Shown: positions 33,359 through 41,871 of the stretch, in pieces
How the letters are laid out: every line of letters begins with the position of its first letter
How positions within the stretch are numbered: position 1 is the stretch's first letter
DNA from: Bacteroidales bacterium
GTDB lineage: Bacteria > Bacteroidota > Bacteroidia > Bacteroidales > Tenuifilaceae
Assembly: GCA_020636845.1 (NCBI GenBank)
Contig: JACJXD010000007.1
Coordinates: forward strand, 117,064 to 181,063
Length of the DNA stretch: 64,000 bases
Reading direction: 5' to 3'
Made by a program: the position numbers and the translations under genes
Notes under the pieces: generated by a model
Databases searched by the model: none
Told to the model about the DNA's origin: nothing
Seen by the model: only the letters and a program-made list of their open reading frames with translations

Positions 33359-34480
33359 TTACTTTATAAAATCGTTTATTTCGTAGCAAGCCTGCTCTAT
33401 TTCGCTTATAGGTCGGGCAATATTCAACCTTATCCAATTTTGCTTTTCCTTGCTAAAGTGCTCGCCCGGAATAACCGCAACCTTTCTTTTAGTATATAAC
33501 TCAGCAGCAAAGTTAAACCCATCGGTCCAGCCATCGGGCAGTTTTGCCCAAATAAAACAACCACCGTCAATTTTAGGAATTGTAAATCCTTTTTTTAGCA
33601 AAGTATTGCTTAACAAGCTAAAAGACTTTAGCACCTTTTCCCTCAAATCGGCAGTAAAATCAGCGGCAAAATTGCTTTTTTCGAGATAACCAGCCAACGC
33701 TTGCTGAAGCAACGATGGAGCGCAAAGCCCAATGTAATCGTGAATTGCCCTTAACCCCGTACAATGCGAGTCGTGGTGAAGGATATACCCAACCCGCCAA
33801 CCTGTTATACAAAGCGATTTTGAAAAACTGCTAACAATAAACAGCCTGTCCGATAACAAATCGACAGGAATATATGGTTTATCGTAAAAGTACAGATCCT
33901 GATAAACGGCATCGAAAACCAAGTAAAAGTCCAACTTATTGGCCAAGTTCACCAAGGCAACTATATCGTTCTTACTCCAAACATTTCCGAAAGGATTTCC
34001 CGGCGAACTAACAAAAATCAACTTTACATTCTGGTTAGTAACCGTTTTTTCCAACTCCTGAAAATTCACATGTCCGTCGTCGCCAAAATGAAAAGGAATA
34101 AACCTTTGCCCGAAAATTTCGGGCAACTTGCTGTAACTTTCATAGGCCGGATCGAACGAAAGCACGCTAAAATTTCCGTTCAATTTCCGAAGCAAATAGG
34201 TATAAATTAACGACAACCCTTCCGTTGCACCCTGAACAACTAGCAAATTATCGTCGGATAGTCCAAAGTGTTTCTTCAGCAAATTCCTTAACTCAAAATT
34301 GCCAACACCCGGAGCATACTGATGAAAATTTCCGGCAGATAATTTTTCTAACTCCTCGATAAGCAAACTCGGCGGGTTGAATCCGGGAATTCCCTGTGCT
34401 AAATTTACACCACCATACTGCTTAACTAAATTGCTAAAATAACTGATAAATGAACCTTCCGGTTTAACTAGCGCTTTCAT
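33359..34480 (-). CDS. Class I/II PLP-dependent aminotransferase
   Basis: Fold-type I aminotransferase of 373 residues. Key residues are visible: YAPGVGNFELR near residue 55, the substrate and cofactor Asn in SSPGNPFGN (about 162), FDAVYQDL (D190 and Y193, which contact the pyridine ring and phenol oxygen), the PLP Schiff-base Lys in SSFSKSLCITGWRVGY (K221) and an Arg at 229 for the phosphate. It resembles the methionine or kynurenine aminotransferase branch (YbdL-like). The specificity is not certain. First gene of the leftward four-gene operon. Confidence 0.9.
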   Translation of the reverse strand: MKALVKPEGSFISYFSNLVKQYGGVNLAQGIPGFNPPSLLIEELEKLSAGNFHQYAPGVGNFELRNLLKKHFGLSDDNLLVVQGATEGLSLIYTYLLRKLNGNFSVLSFDPAYESYSKLPEIFGQRFIPFHFGDDGHVNFQELEKTVTNQNVKLIFVSSPGNPFGNVWSKNDIVALVNLANKLDFYLVFDAVYQDLYFYDKPYIPVDLLSDRLFIVSSFSKSLCITGWRVGYILHHDSHCTGLRAIHDYIGLCAPSLLQQALAGYLEKSNFAADFTADLREKVLKSFSLLSNTLLKKGFTIPKIDGGCFIWAKLPDGWTDGFNFAAELYTKRKVAVIPGEHFSKEKQNWIRLNIARPISEIEQACYEINDFIK

Positions 34481-34513
34481 GTTTTGAAATTTCTACATCA
34501 ACTTTAATTATAA

Positions 34514-34543
34514 TTTGCCTTTACGGACTAATTACTAAATTTG
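34514..34543 (+). promoter_or_regulatory. Promoter of the thioredoxin-like lipoprotein gene
   Basis: TTTG (34514-34517), 18-base spacer, TAAATTTG (34536-34543). Near-ideal Bacteroidota promoter. Start of transcription near 34550, upstream of both candidate ATGs (34597, 34618). Confidence 0.7.
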
Positions 34544-34549
34544 CATACA

Positions 34550-34557
34550 CAAAATTA
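34550..34557 (-). promoter_or_regulatory. -7 box of the aminotransferase operon
   Basis: TAATTTTG on the minus strand, exact TAnnTTTG. It lies next to the divergent promoter, so the two transcription starts nearly coincide. Confidence 0.4.
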
Positions 34558-34617
34558 AAATAGGGGCATAACCCGAAATGTTATAACTTATAACAAATGC
34601 ACTTTAACAGAATTGAA

Positions 34618-35784
34618 ATGAACAATACAAAACTAACACTTTATAGCGTCTTGCTGATATTATTTTCACTTATTGTGAATTCGTGCAGTAACCCCAAGGA
34701 TGTTGTTTTTAAAGTTGAAGTAACATCGCCTGCCAAAAATGTTTTATACCTAACCAAGTTAGGCTATAACACTAGCCAAATTCTCGATTCTGTGAAAATA
34801 AAATCGGGAACATCGGTTAAGAAATTTGGCGTAACGCAAGATGATGAGCCCACATTTTACTCCATTGGATTTAAAAAAGGCGGCGCCATTACTCTACTTG
34901 CCAAAAAAGGCGAAACAATAGAAATTGAATGCAATACCGAAAACTTACTCGACTATAAGGTCAAAGGGTCGGAAGGATCGGACAAGGTGCAATACATAAC
35001 AAAACTTTACTTAGCCTCGGAGAAAAAACTTAAGGAAATTAGCAACAGCTACCTAAAAGCAAATGCCGATACCGAACGTAACCAATTAAACAAAGAATTT
35101 GAAACCGAACTAGATTCTTTAAGAGGCAGAATTAGCCGCTTTATATGGAAAAACCCGATGTCGAAGGCCAGCGCCATGGGTTTATACTTAAAGTATAACG
35201 ACTTTTTTATTTTCGATCGGGAAGAAGACTTAACCCTTATAAAAATGGTTGCTTCGGCATGGAGAGCAATGTATCCAAAATCGGACTATACAAAGGGAAT
35301 GCTTGCCGATATTAAACGAATTGAAAACAGAATAGCAAGTATAAAAATTCAGCAATTAGTTAAAAGTTCCGAAATGTCTATTCCCGACTTAGACATTCCG
35401 AACAAGAAAGGCAATTCCGTTAAGTTATCCTCACTAAAAGGGAAAGTAGTGCTATTAGACTTCTTTGCAACAACAAACACAAACAGCTTGCTCGACAACA
35501 GGGAACTACTAAATATTTATAAGGATTTTCACGGTAAAGGATTTGAGGTGTACCAAGTTTCGCTCGACACCAACAAGGATGAATGGCTTACATATATTGA
35601 GAACACAAATATCCCTTGGATTATGGTTCGAGAAGATAAGCCCAGCACTTCTATTGCTGCCATGACGTATAACGTACAACAATTACCTGCTAATTACCTT
35701 ATAAACCAAAAGCAGGAAATTATTGGGAAAAATCTTTATGGCGACGACCTGAAAAACGCCATAAAAGAAGCACTAAGCAAGTAA
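34618..35784 (+). CDS. DUF4369/TlpA-like lipoprotein without redox cysteines
   Basis: Lipoprotein of 388 residues from the ATG at 34618, chosen because it gives a compact lipoprotein signal (YSVLLILFSLIVNSC). An upstream ATG at 34597 adds seven residues. The N-terminal half resembles DUF4369 (VFKVEVTSPAKNVLYLTKLG, KKGETIEIE). The C-terminal half (about 255-388) is a thioredoxin fold of the TlpA/AhpC type: VKLSSLKGKVVLLDFFA, then TTNTNSLLDN where the WCxxC should be, FEVYQVSLDTN and QQLPANYLINQ with the cis-Pro. Both cysteines are missing, so it cannot act as a thiol-disulfide reductase. It lies nine bases before lpxH. Confidence 0.85.
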   Translation: MNNTKLTLYSVLLILFSLIVNSCSNPKDVVFKVEVTSPAKNVLYLTKLGYNTSQILDSVKIKSGTSVKKFGVTQDDEPTFYSIGFKKGGAITLLAKKGETIEIECNTENLLDYKVKGSEGSDKVQYITKLYLASEKKLKEISNSYLKANADTERNQLNKEFETELDSLRGRISRFIWKNPMSKASAMGLYLKYNDFFIFDREEDLTLIKMVASAWRAMYPKSDYTKGMLADIKRIENRIASIKIQQLVKSSEMSIPDLDIPNKKGNSVKLSSLKGKVVLLDFFATTNTNSLLDNRELLNIYKDFHGKGFEVYQVSLDTNKDEWLTYIENTNIPWIMVREDKPSTSIAAMTYNVQQLPANYLINQKQEIIGKNLYGDDLKNAIKEALSK

Positions 35785-35793
35785 CGTAAAGAT

Positions 35794-36576
35794 ATGAGCC
35801 AAACGCCTAAAATATTTTTCGCGTCTGACATGCACTTTGGTTTACCCAACCAACAGGAAAGTTTACCAAGGGAAAGATTGTTTAATGCGTGGCTTGACAG
35901 CATTAACGATGAAATTACAGAACTTTACCTAGTGGGTGATATCTTTGACTTTTGGTTCGAATATAAACGTGTGGTTCCAAAAGGTTATACTCGATTTTTA
36001 GGGAGAATTGCCAACCTTACCGACAGGGGCGTTCCTGTTCATTTTTTCACCGGAAACCATGATGTGTGGATGTTCGATTACTTTGAAAAAGAACTGGGCG
36101 TAACAATACACAGGAAACCAATTACGGTTGACCTGCTGGGGAAAAAGTTTCTACTGGCTCACGGCGATGGTTTGGGTCCTGGCGATTTAAGTTACAAGTT
36201 GCTTAAGCAAATGTTTACCAGTCCCATGCTGCAATGGATGTTTGCACGCATACATCCTAACTTTTCGTTGTGGTTTGGAAACCGATGGAGCATTGGCAGT
36301 CGCTATTCCAAGGAAATTACCCACAACTTTAGGGGTGAAGACGAACAAATTACCAAGTATTCCCGCCTAATGCTGGAAAAGGAAAACTTCAACTTTTTCA
36401 TATATGGGCACTGGCACTCTCCTATTATTTACCCTTTAACCGACGATGCAAGAATTGCCATTCTAGGCGACTGGCTGGTAAGTAACACTTACGCTGTTTG
36501 GGATGGAGAGACTTTTAAGTTAATGAAGTATATACCAAACGCCCCCGATACAACATTGGATGCTATAAAAGTATAA
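35794..36576 (+). CDS. lpxH: UDP-2,3-diacylglucosamine diphosphatase (LpxH-like)
   Basis: Metallophosphoesterase of 260 residues that cleaves UDP-2,3-diacylglucosamine to lipid X in lipid A synthesis, at the inner face of the cytoplasmic membrane. All calcineurin-like motifs are present: SDMHFG (DxH), GDIFDFWFEY (GDxxD), GNHD, AHGDG (H) and GHWHSP. The tryptophan- and aromatic-rich helical cap between them (residues about 130-180) is typical of LpxH. Tightly packed between the lipoprotein gene and the ACP phosphodiesterase gene (10 bases). Confidence 0.87.
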   Translation: MSQTPKIFFASDMHFGLPNQQESLPRERLFNAWLDSINDEITELYLVGDIFDFWFEYKRVVPKGYTRFLGRIANLTDRGVPVHFFTGNHDVWMFDYFEKELGVTIHRKPITVDLLGKKFLLAHGDGLGPGDLSYKLLKQMFTSPMLQWMFARIHPNFSLWFGNRWSIGSRYSKEITHNFRGEDEQITKYSRLMLEKENFNFFIYGHWHSPIIYPLTDDARIAILGDWLVSNTYAVWDGETFKLMKYIPNAPDTTLDAIKV

Positions 36577-36585
36577 ATTTCGATT

Positions 36586-37209
36586 ATGAATTTCCTGGCT
36601 CATTTATACCTCTCGGGTGACGATTCCGAAATTCGACTGGGAAATTTTATTGGCGATTATGTAAAAGGGAAAAAATTAGACAACTATTCTACTAAGGTAC
36701 AAACAGGCATAAGATTACATCGAAGTATCGATTTTTTTACTGACAAACATCAATCAACCCGTAACTGCATTGAACTATTAAGACCCGGCTATCAAAAGTA
36801 TTCAGGAGTTGTACTCGATGTTATTTTCGACCATATTCTAGCCGTCAGATGGCACGAGTTTTCTCAACGTGACTTAAAAGACTTTACCAGAACCTTTTAT
36901 TTTCAGATGCTTCAACAGTACTTTCAATTACCCCTAACCGTTAAAAAGTTCTTACCTTTTATGATTTACAGCAATAGGTTACTTAGCTATAGCAACTTAA
37001 GCGGTTTAAAAAAGGCCTTGGAGATAATGAGTGTAAACACATCGCTTCCCAACAATGGGAAATTTGCCATTAATATAGTTCAAAGCAACTTCAACTTTTT
37101 GAGCGATAATTTTACTGCGCTTTTTTCTGAACTAAACCATTTGGTAAAAACAGAATACAACATTAACCTAGCGCACCATACCTATCCGAATCGAGTTTCA
37201 AAAGAATAA
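36586..37209 (+). CDS. acpH: Acyl carrier protein phosphodiesterase (AcpH family)
   Basis: Removes the 4'-phosphopantetheine arm from ACP. The 207-residue protein shows the HD-like family features in order: MNFLAHLYLSG, GNFIGDYVKGKK, GIRLHRSIDFFTDKH and VVLDVIFDHILAVRWHEF, which carry the metal-binding His and Asp residues. Length matches the E. coli enzyme (193). It is third in the lipoprotein-lpxH-acpH unit. Its last 47 bases overlap the end of rodA on the opposite strand. Confidence 0.85.
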   Translation: MNFLAHLYLSGDDSEIRLGNFIGDYVKGKKLDNYSTKVQTGIRLHRSIDFFTDKHQSTRNCIELLRPGYQKYSGVVLDVIFDHILAVRWHEFSQRDLKDFTRTFYFQMLQQYFQLPLTVKKFLPFMIYSNRLLSYSNLSGLKKALEIMSVNTSLPNNGKFAINIVQSNFNFLSDNFTALFSELNHLVKTEYNINLAHHTYPNRVSKE

Positions 37210-38587
37210 ACACCATCAAGGTAAACGACCACAACGACGACCCTCCATAACTAAAAAATGGCAACGGAATCCCAATTACCGGAACAAGCCCAATGGTCAT
37301 ACCTATATTAATGGCTACATGAAAAAACATAATCGAGACCACTCCATACCCATAGATACGGGAGAACGTTTCCCGCTGACGCTCAGCTATTTTTAGCAGT
37401 CGCAGCAACAAAATGGCAAACAACAAAATAACTACAAACGAACCAATAAATCCCCATTCCTCTCCAACGGTACAGAAAATAAAATCGGTGCTTTGCTCCG
37501 GAACAAAATTAAACTTAGTCTGCGTTCCCTGAAGATAACCCTTACCCAAAAAGCCACCGGAACCAATAGCAATTTTCGACTGGTTTACATTATACCCCCA
37601 CCCTAATGGATCGGATTCTATGCCTAAAAGATCATTTATTCGCTTTTGGTGATGAACATCCAACACATGCTCAAAAACGTAATCGGTTGATAACGACAAG
37701 CCAACAGAAACCAGTAAAAATAATGCCGAGTAAAAAACTATTCGTGATCGCGATGCTATGGCTTTTATTAAAGCAGCCACAATTCCAACCAAAATAGGGA
37801 TTATAAAAATATAATTAAATGGTATTTTCCAACTAAAAATCTGTGAGCCAAAATAAAGAACAACGCCCACACCTAATACAATTCCCAATAAACGAGCATA
37901 AGCCTTTAATTTTCCGCCAATTACTACAAATACAATTCCTGCCAATAGCAATAATGTAACCATAATGGCGCTTGTACTAAAAACCAACGTAAAAATGAAC
38001 AGCATAACTAAAAATGCAAAAAATGCTAACAGCCATCCTGGTAAACCTTCACGAAAAAAAACAATTATTAAAGAACCAAAAACCAATGCAGACCCCATAT
38101 CGTTCTGCATCAATATTATTAATGCAGGAAAGAATGCTATAAATCCAGCAACTACATACGATTTAAAACTATTCAACTTAAAATTGTACCGGCCCATTAC
38201 TTTTGCCAAGGCAAGAATAGTTGCAATTTTTGCAAACTCGGCAGGTTGAATGGCAAACGAACCAACTTGTATCCACGATTTTGAAGCATTTACAACCTTA
38301 CCAAACATTAAAGTAGCAAACAATGCAAGGATTATTAAAATGTAAAAAACATAGGCAAATCCGGAATATATTCGTGCATCGCTAAAAAGCACTATAATTG
38401 CCAGCAAAAAGGCAAAACCTATCCAAATTAACTGTTTACCATACCGCTGCGAAAAATCGAATATACTTGAATGCTCATCGCTGTAAACCGCAGCGTAAAT
38501 GTTAAGCCACCCCATTAATACAAGCAATATGTAAATGAAGACGGTAGTCCAATCAAGATTCGATAATAGTTTACTTCGTCTTTCCAC
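37163..38587 (-). CDS. rodA: Rod shape-determining peptidoglycan polymerase RodA
   Basis: SEDS-family glycosyltransferase that polymerises lipid II during side-wall elongation together with PBP2. The 474-residue protein has about ten or more membrane helices. SEDS landmarks: SWIQVGSFAIQPAEFAKI near residue 105, the following MQNDMGSALVFG with the essential Asp, KIAIGSGGFLGKGYLQGTQ and VPEQSTDFIFCTVGEEWGF, and a final GIPLPFFSYGGSSL. It is longer than E. coli RodA (370) because of extra hydrophobic sequence at about 230-300. It overlaps mrdA by 17 bases and acpH (antisense) by 47 bases. Confidence 0.96.
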   Translation of the reverse strand: MERRSKLLSNLDWTTVFIYILLVLMGWLNIYAAVYSDEHSSIFDFSQRYGKQLIWIGFAFLLAIIVLFSDARIYSGFAYVFYILIILALFATLMFGKVVNASKSWIQVGSFAIQPAEFAKIATILALAKVMGRYNFKLNSFKSYVVAGFIAFFPALIILMQNDMGSALVFGSLIIVFFREGLPGWLLAFFAFLVMLFIFTLVFSTSAIMVTLLLLAGIVFVVIGGKLKAYARLLGIVLGVGVVLYFGSQIFSWKIPFNYIFIIPILVGIVAALIKAIASRSRIVFYSALFLLVSVGLSLSTDYVFEHVLDVHHQKRINDLLGIESDPLGWGYNVNQSKIAIGSGGFLGKGYLQGTQTKFNFVPEQSTDFIFCTVGEEWGFIGSFVVILLFAILLLRLLKIAERQRETFSRIYGYGVVSIMFFHVAINIGMTIGLVPVIGIPLPFFSYGGSSLWSFTLMVFILLKLDSDRYGALG

Positions 38588-40424
38588 GGCGATTTAAAAG
38601 ATTTGCTTGTAAAATATAATTTTCCAAATATGGTCGGGATATAGAATCCGTCAAATATTTTTCTATCATCAAACTGGCAATAGGTGCTGCCCAGGTTGCC
38701 CCAAAACCGGCATTTTCCACATAAACCGAAATGGCAATTTTAGGATCATCCTTTGGCGCAAATGCAAAGAAAACCGAGTGATCTTTACCATGAGGATTTT
38801 GCGACGTTCCCGTTTTACCACAAATTCTTATGTTAGGTAATGCTGCTATTCTTGCGGTACCACCACCTCCCGGTTCACAATTCACCGCCATATCCATACC
38901 TTCGATAACATAATTGTACCACACAGAATCTATAGTAGTTCTGTGCATTTGGGAAAATTTTTCATCGATTGACAAGCTATCACCAATGCTCTTAACAATG
39001 TGAGGCGTAAGGTAATACCCCCGATTGGCAATAGTCGATACCAGGTTAGCCATTTGCAATGGCGTTGCAGACAACTCCCCCTGACCAATAGCCAATGATA
39101 TTATAGTAAGAGAACTCCATCCTCCTTTTCTAAAATACTTATCGTAAAACGAAGTGCTCGGGACAATTCCACCTAACTCGTTTGGCAAATCAATCCCCAA
39201 TTTGTGCCCATATCCAAACGACTCAACGTGCTTCCTCCAAACATTTAAACCTTCTTCAACAGAACCATATTCCGGATTGTCGATAATATTCCTGAAAACA
39301 TGACAGAAATAAGTATTACACGACATCTCGATGGCTTCCGTAAGATTAATGGGAGATCGGTGAATATGGCATCCAACTCCGCGCCCCACAGTATATCCTC
39401 CTGCACAACTATACTGAGTATAAGGATGTACTATGCCTTCCTGTAATCCGATTAATGCATTCACCACCTTAAATGTTGACCCCGGAGGATAAAGAGCCAT
39501 AATGGATCGGTTGAAAATGGGTTTTAAGGAATCGGTTTGCAACTGCATAAAGTTCTGTGCCCGTTCCCTGCCTACTAAAAGAGATGGGTCGTACGAAGGA
39601 CTTGTTACCATAGCCAACACTTCTCCCGTTTTCGGATCAATTGCAACAATACTCCCTATTTTGTTCACCATCAATTTCTCGCCATACTCTTGCAAATCGG
39701 CATCAATGGTGGTCTCCAAATTTTTCCCTTCTACTGCAACAGAATCAAACTTCCCATTTTCGTAAGGACCTTTAATTCGGTTGTGTACATCAACCATGTA
39801 TATATTTACACCTTTTTTACCCCTTAACTCTTTTTCATAAGTTTTTTCCAACCCGCTAATTCCAATATAGTCGCCCAACTGATAATACGAATTGTTATTA
39901 ATCGTATTTTCGTCAACCTCACCAACATATCCTAGCATGTGCGCAGCAATGTGCCGTTCATATTTTCTAACGGTTCTAGGCTGCAACTCAAAACCGGGAT
40001 AACGAAACAGCTGTTCTCTAAATCGGTTACAAACATCTACAGGCAACTGCTTTAGCAATACCATCGCTTTTCGCGATGAATATCCCCGTTGCTTTTTCAA
40101 AGATGTAAATGCCTCTCTTACCTGATCGGTCGATATATCCAGCAAATTGGCAAACTCTGTTGTGTCAAACGATTTTACCAACCGCTTAACTACCAACAAA
40201 TCGTAAACCACCTTATTCGAGACCAATAATTTCCCATTCCTATCGTATATCAATCCCCTAACCGGATATTGAGTTACATATCGTAACACATTATTTTGCG
40301 CAGAAAATTTGTAGCGAGAATCTATAACCTGAATATAAAAGAGTTTAATAACGATAGTTAACAGCACCAGAACAACAATTCCAGAAACTACAAAATGTCT
40401 ATCGGTTTGTAACTTTAAACTCAC
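38571..40424 (-). CDS. mrdA: Penicillin-binding protein 2
   Basis: Class B transpeptidase that crosslinks peptidoglycan in the elongasome. The 617-residue protein has an N-terminal membrane helix (about 10-32), the pedestal domain (about 50-220, with YPVRGLIYDRNG), and the transpeptidase domain with SxxK as STFK (S316, K319), SCN (S368) and KTGTS (K537). It is bounded by mreD (2 bases) and rodA (17-base overlap), so the elongation complex is made from one message. Length is normal for the family. Confidence 0.97.
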   Translation of the reverse strand: MSLKLQTDRHFVVSGIVVLVLLTIVIKLFYIQVIDSRYKFSAQNNVLRYVTQYPVRGLIYDRNGKLLVSNKVVYDLLVVKRLVKSFDTTEFANLLDISTDQVREAFTSLKKQRGYSSRKAMVLLKQLPVDVCNRFREQLFRYPGFELQPRTVRKYERHIAAHMLGYVGEVDENTINNNSYYQLGDYIGISGLEKTYEKELRGKKGVNIYMVDVHNRIKGPYENGKFDSVAVEGKNLETTIDADLQEYGEKLMVNKIGSIVAIDPKTGEVLAMVTSPSYDPSLLVGRERAQNFMQLQTDSLKPIFNRSIMALYPPGSTFKVVNALIGLQEGIVHPYTQYSCAGGYTVGRGVGCHIHRSPINLTEAIEMSCNTYFCHVFRNIIDNPEYGSVEEGLNVWRKHVESFGYGHKLGIDLPNELGGIVPSTSFYDKYFRKGGWSSLTIISLAIGQGELSATPLQMANLVSTIANRGYYLTPHIVKSIGDSLSIDEKFSQMHRTTIDSVWYNYVIEGMDMAVNCEPGGGGTARIAALPNIRICGKTGTSQNPHGKDHSVFFAFAPKDDPKIAISVYVENAGFGATWAAPIASLMIEKYLTDSISRPYLENYILQANLLNRRGKTK

Positions 40425-40426
40425 GG

Positions 40427-40936
40427 TTAATCCTTATGACGCTGCAAGCGTAAAATTTCAATTAATATTATAAAGAAAATAGACACTGCACTGCTAAGAA
40501 TAATTCTTACAATAGTGAGGTAAAAAAGACGGAACGAGAATGTTTCTAACAAAAACAACGTGGTATGGTGTACCAAAACGCCAATTGCGACATATCTTGT
40601 AAACCAACCTAGCCCTTCATGTGCCAAATCGGGAGAACTTTTCTCGTCCTGAATACCAAAGCTAATACTCCGTATTATTGCAGGGCGCGCAAATGCCAGC
40701 ATAACTGCCGCAGACATGTGTAAACCTAGGGTATTGCAAAAATAATCCATTATAAATCCGACAAAAAAACTTAAGAGAAGCAACAACCATCCCGGCGTTG
40801 AAAATGGAAGAACGAGAATAAATAAAATGTATATGTAAGGATTAATATAGCCACCAAGGTTAAGGTTATTTAAAACGCCTATCTGAAGAATCATCAGCAC
40901 TATTAATAAAAGTGCGTATTTTGGAAAATCTTTCAT
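40427..40936 (-). CDS. mreD: Rod shape-determining protein MreD
   Basis: Small integral membrane protein of the elongasome, 169 residues with five to six helices. Sequence is poorly conserved, but FPKYALLLIVLMILQIGVLNNLN at the start, WLLLLLSFFVGFIMDYFCNTLGLH with the characteristic G-x-x-x-D-x-x, and HHTTLFLLETFSF fit the MreD family. The gene order (mreC before, mrdA after) confirms the assignment. It overlaps mreC by four bases (ATGA). Confidence 0.93.
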   Translation of the reverse strand: MKDFPKYALLLIVLMILQIGVLNNLNLGGYINPYIYILFILVLPFSTPGWLLLLLSFFVGFIMDYFCNTLGLHMSAAVMLAFARPAIIRSISFGIQDEKSSPDLAHEGLGWFTRYVAIGVLVHHTTLFLLETFSFRLFYLTIVRIILSSAVSIFFIILIEILRLQRHKD

Positions 40937-41760
40937 TTTTCGGCTGCCTCCAACATCTTGTTAAGTTCTTTTCTGCGAATTGAGTTTACTACATACACCT
41001 TGTCAAGACTTTTAAAATCGGCAAACAGTTCAACGGTAATATCAAAAAAACGACCGTCCTTTTTATAAAAATCCACAATTGAACCCAAGGGTATGTCCGG
41101 AGGAAACATTGCCGAAAAACCGCTGGTTACTATAGTATCGCCAACAGCAAGATTTATATGAAGAGGAATATCCAAAAGTTTAACTTTTCTATAGTCTATG
41201 CCATTCCAAGATAAAGATCCAAATACCCCCGATTTTTTATGCTTTGCCGATACTACCAAATCAGTATTCAATAACGATATTACCGAACTAAAATGTTCCG
41301 CCGATGATACCACAACGCCAACTACCCCCCGATCGCAAATAACTCCCATACCAGCCATTACGCTATCTTGCTCTCCCGCATCTATCAAAATAAAGTTATT
41401 TTGCTGATTAACGGCATTGCTAACAACGGTTGCAGGCATATAGCGGTACAAAACTTCGGCAGTTTTTAACTCTTCAACTGTATCGGCCGTCATTTTCAAC
41501 TTTTGCTGTAAATATGCCAGCCTATTTTTTAAATTGACATTCTCCTTAAATAATTTGGTATTACTAGTTTGAAGGTTAAAATAACTGCTCCACGAAGAAA
41601 AGTAACTGTCGAAAAAGCCGCTTACTCCCAGCGTTAACTGATTTAACCTCGCCTTTTGGTAATAGGTTGTATTAAAATACAATACCGATGAAATTGTAAA
41701 AAGAATTATAAAAAGTATAACAAAATGAAAGCGCTCCAGCAACTTTAATAAGTTATTCAT
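40933..41760 (-). CDS. mreC: Rod shape-determining protein MreC
   Basis: Bitopic protein linking MreB filaments to PBP2 and RodA in the periplasm. The 275-residue protein has an N-terminal membrane helix (about 12-32), a coiled coil (about 55-90, KENVNLKNRLAYLQQKLKMT), then the double beta-barrel domain with NNFILIDAGEQDSVMAGMGV, GVVGVVVSSAEHFSSVISLLNTD and VTSGFSAMFPPDIPLGSI, all MreC hallmarks. It lies 111 bases after mreB and overlaps mreD by four bases. Confidence 0.96.
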   Translation of the reverse strand: MNNLLKLLERFHFVILFIILFTISSVLYFNTTYYQKARLNQLTLGVSGFFDSYFSSWSSYFNLQTSNTKLFKENVNLKNRLAYLQQKLKMTADTVEELKTAEVLYRYMPATVVSNAVNQQNNFILIDAGEQDSVMAGMGVICDRGVVGVVVSSAEHFSSVISLLNTDLVVSAKHKKSGVFGSLSWNGIDYRKVKLLDIPLHINLAVGDTIVTSGFSAMFPPDIPLGSIVDFYKKDGRFFDITVELFADFKSLDKVYVVNSIRRKELNKMLEAAEK

Positions 41761-41871
41761 CGCAAAAACATTACGCGGTTTAAATCATCTAAAACATACC
41801 AATACTGGCACTTGTACCCGTTAAACTATTTTAGAACATATACATAAATTGTTCTATATTCTTAACAAATG

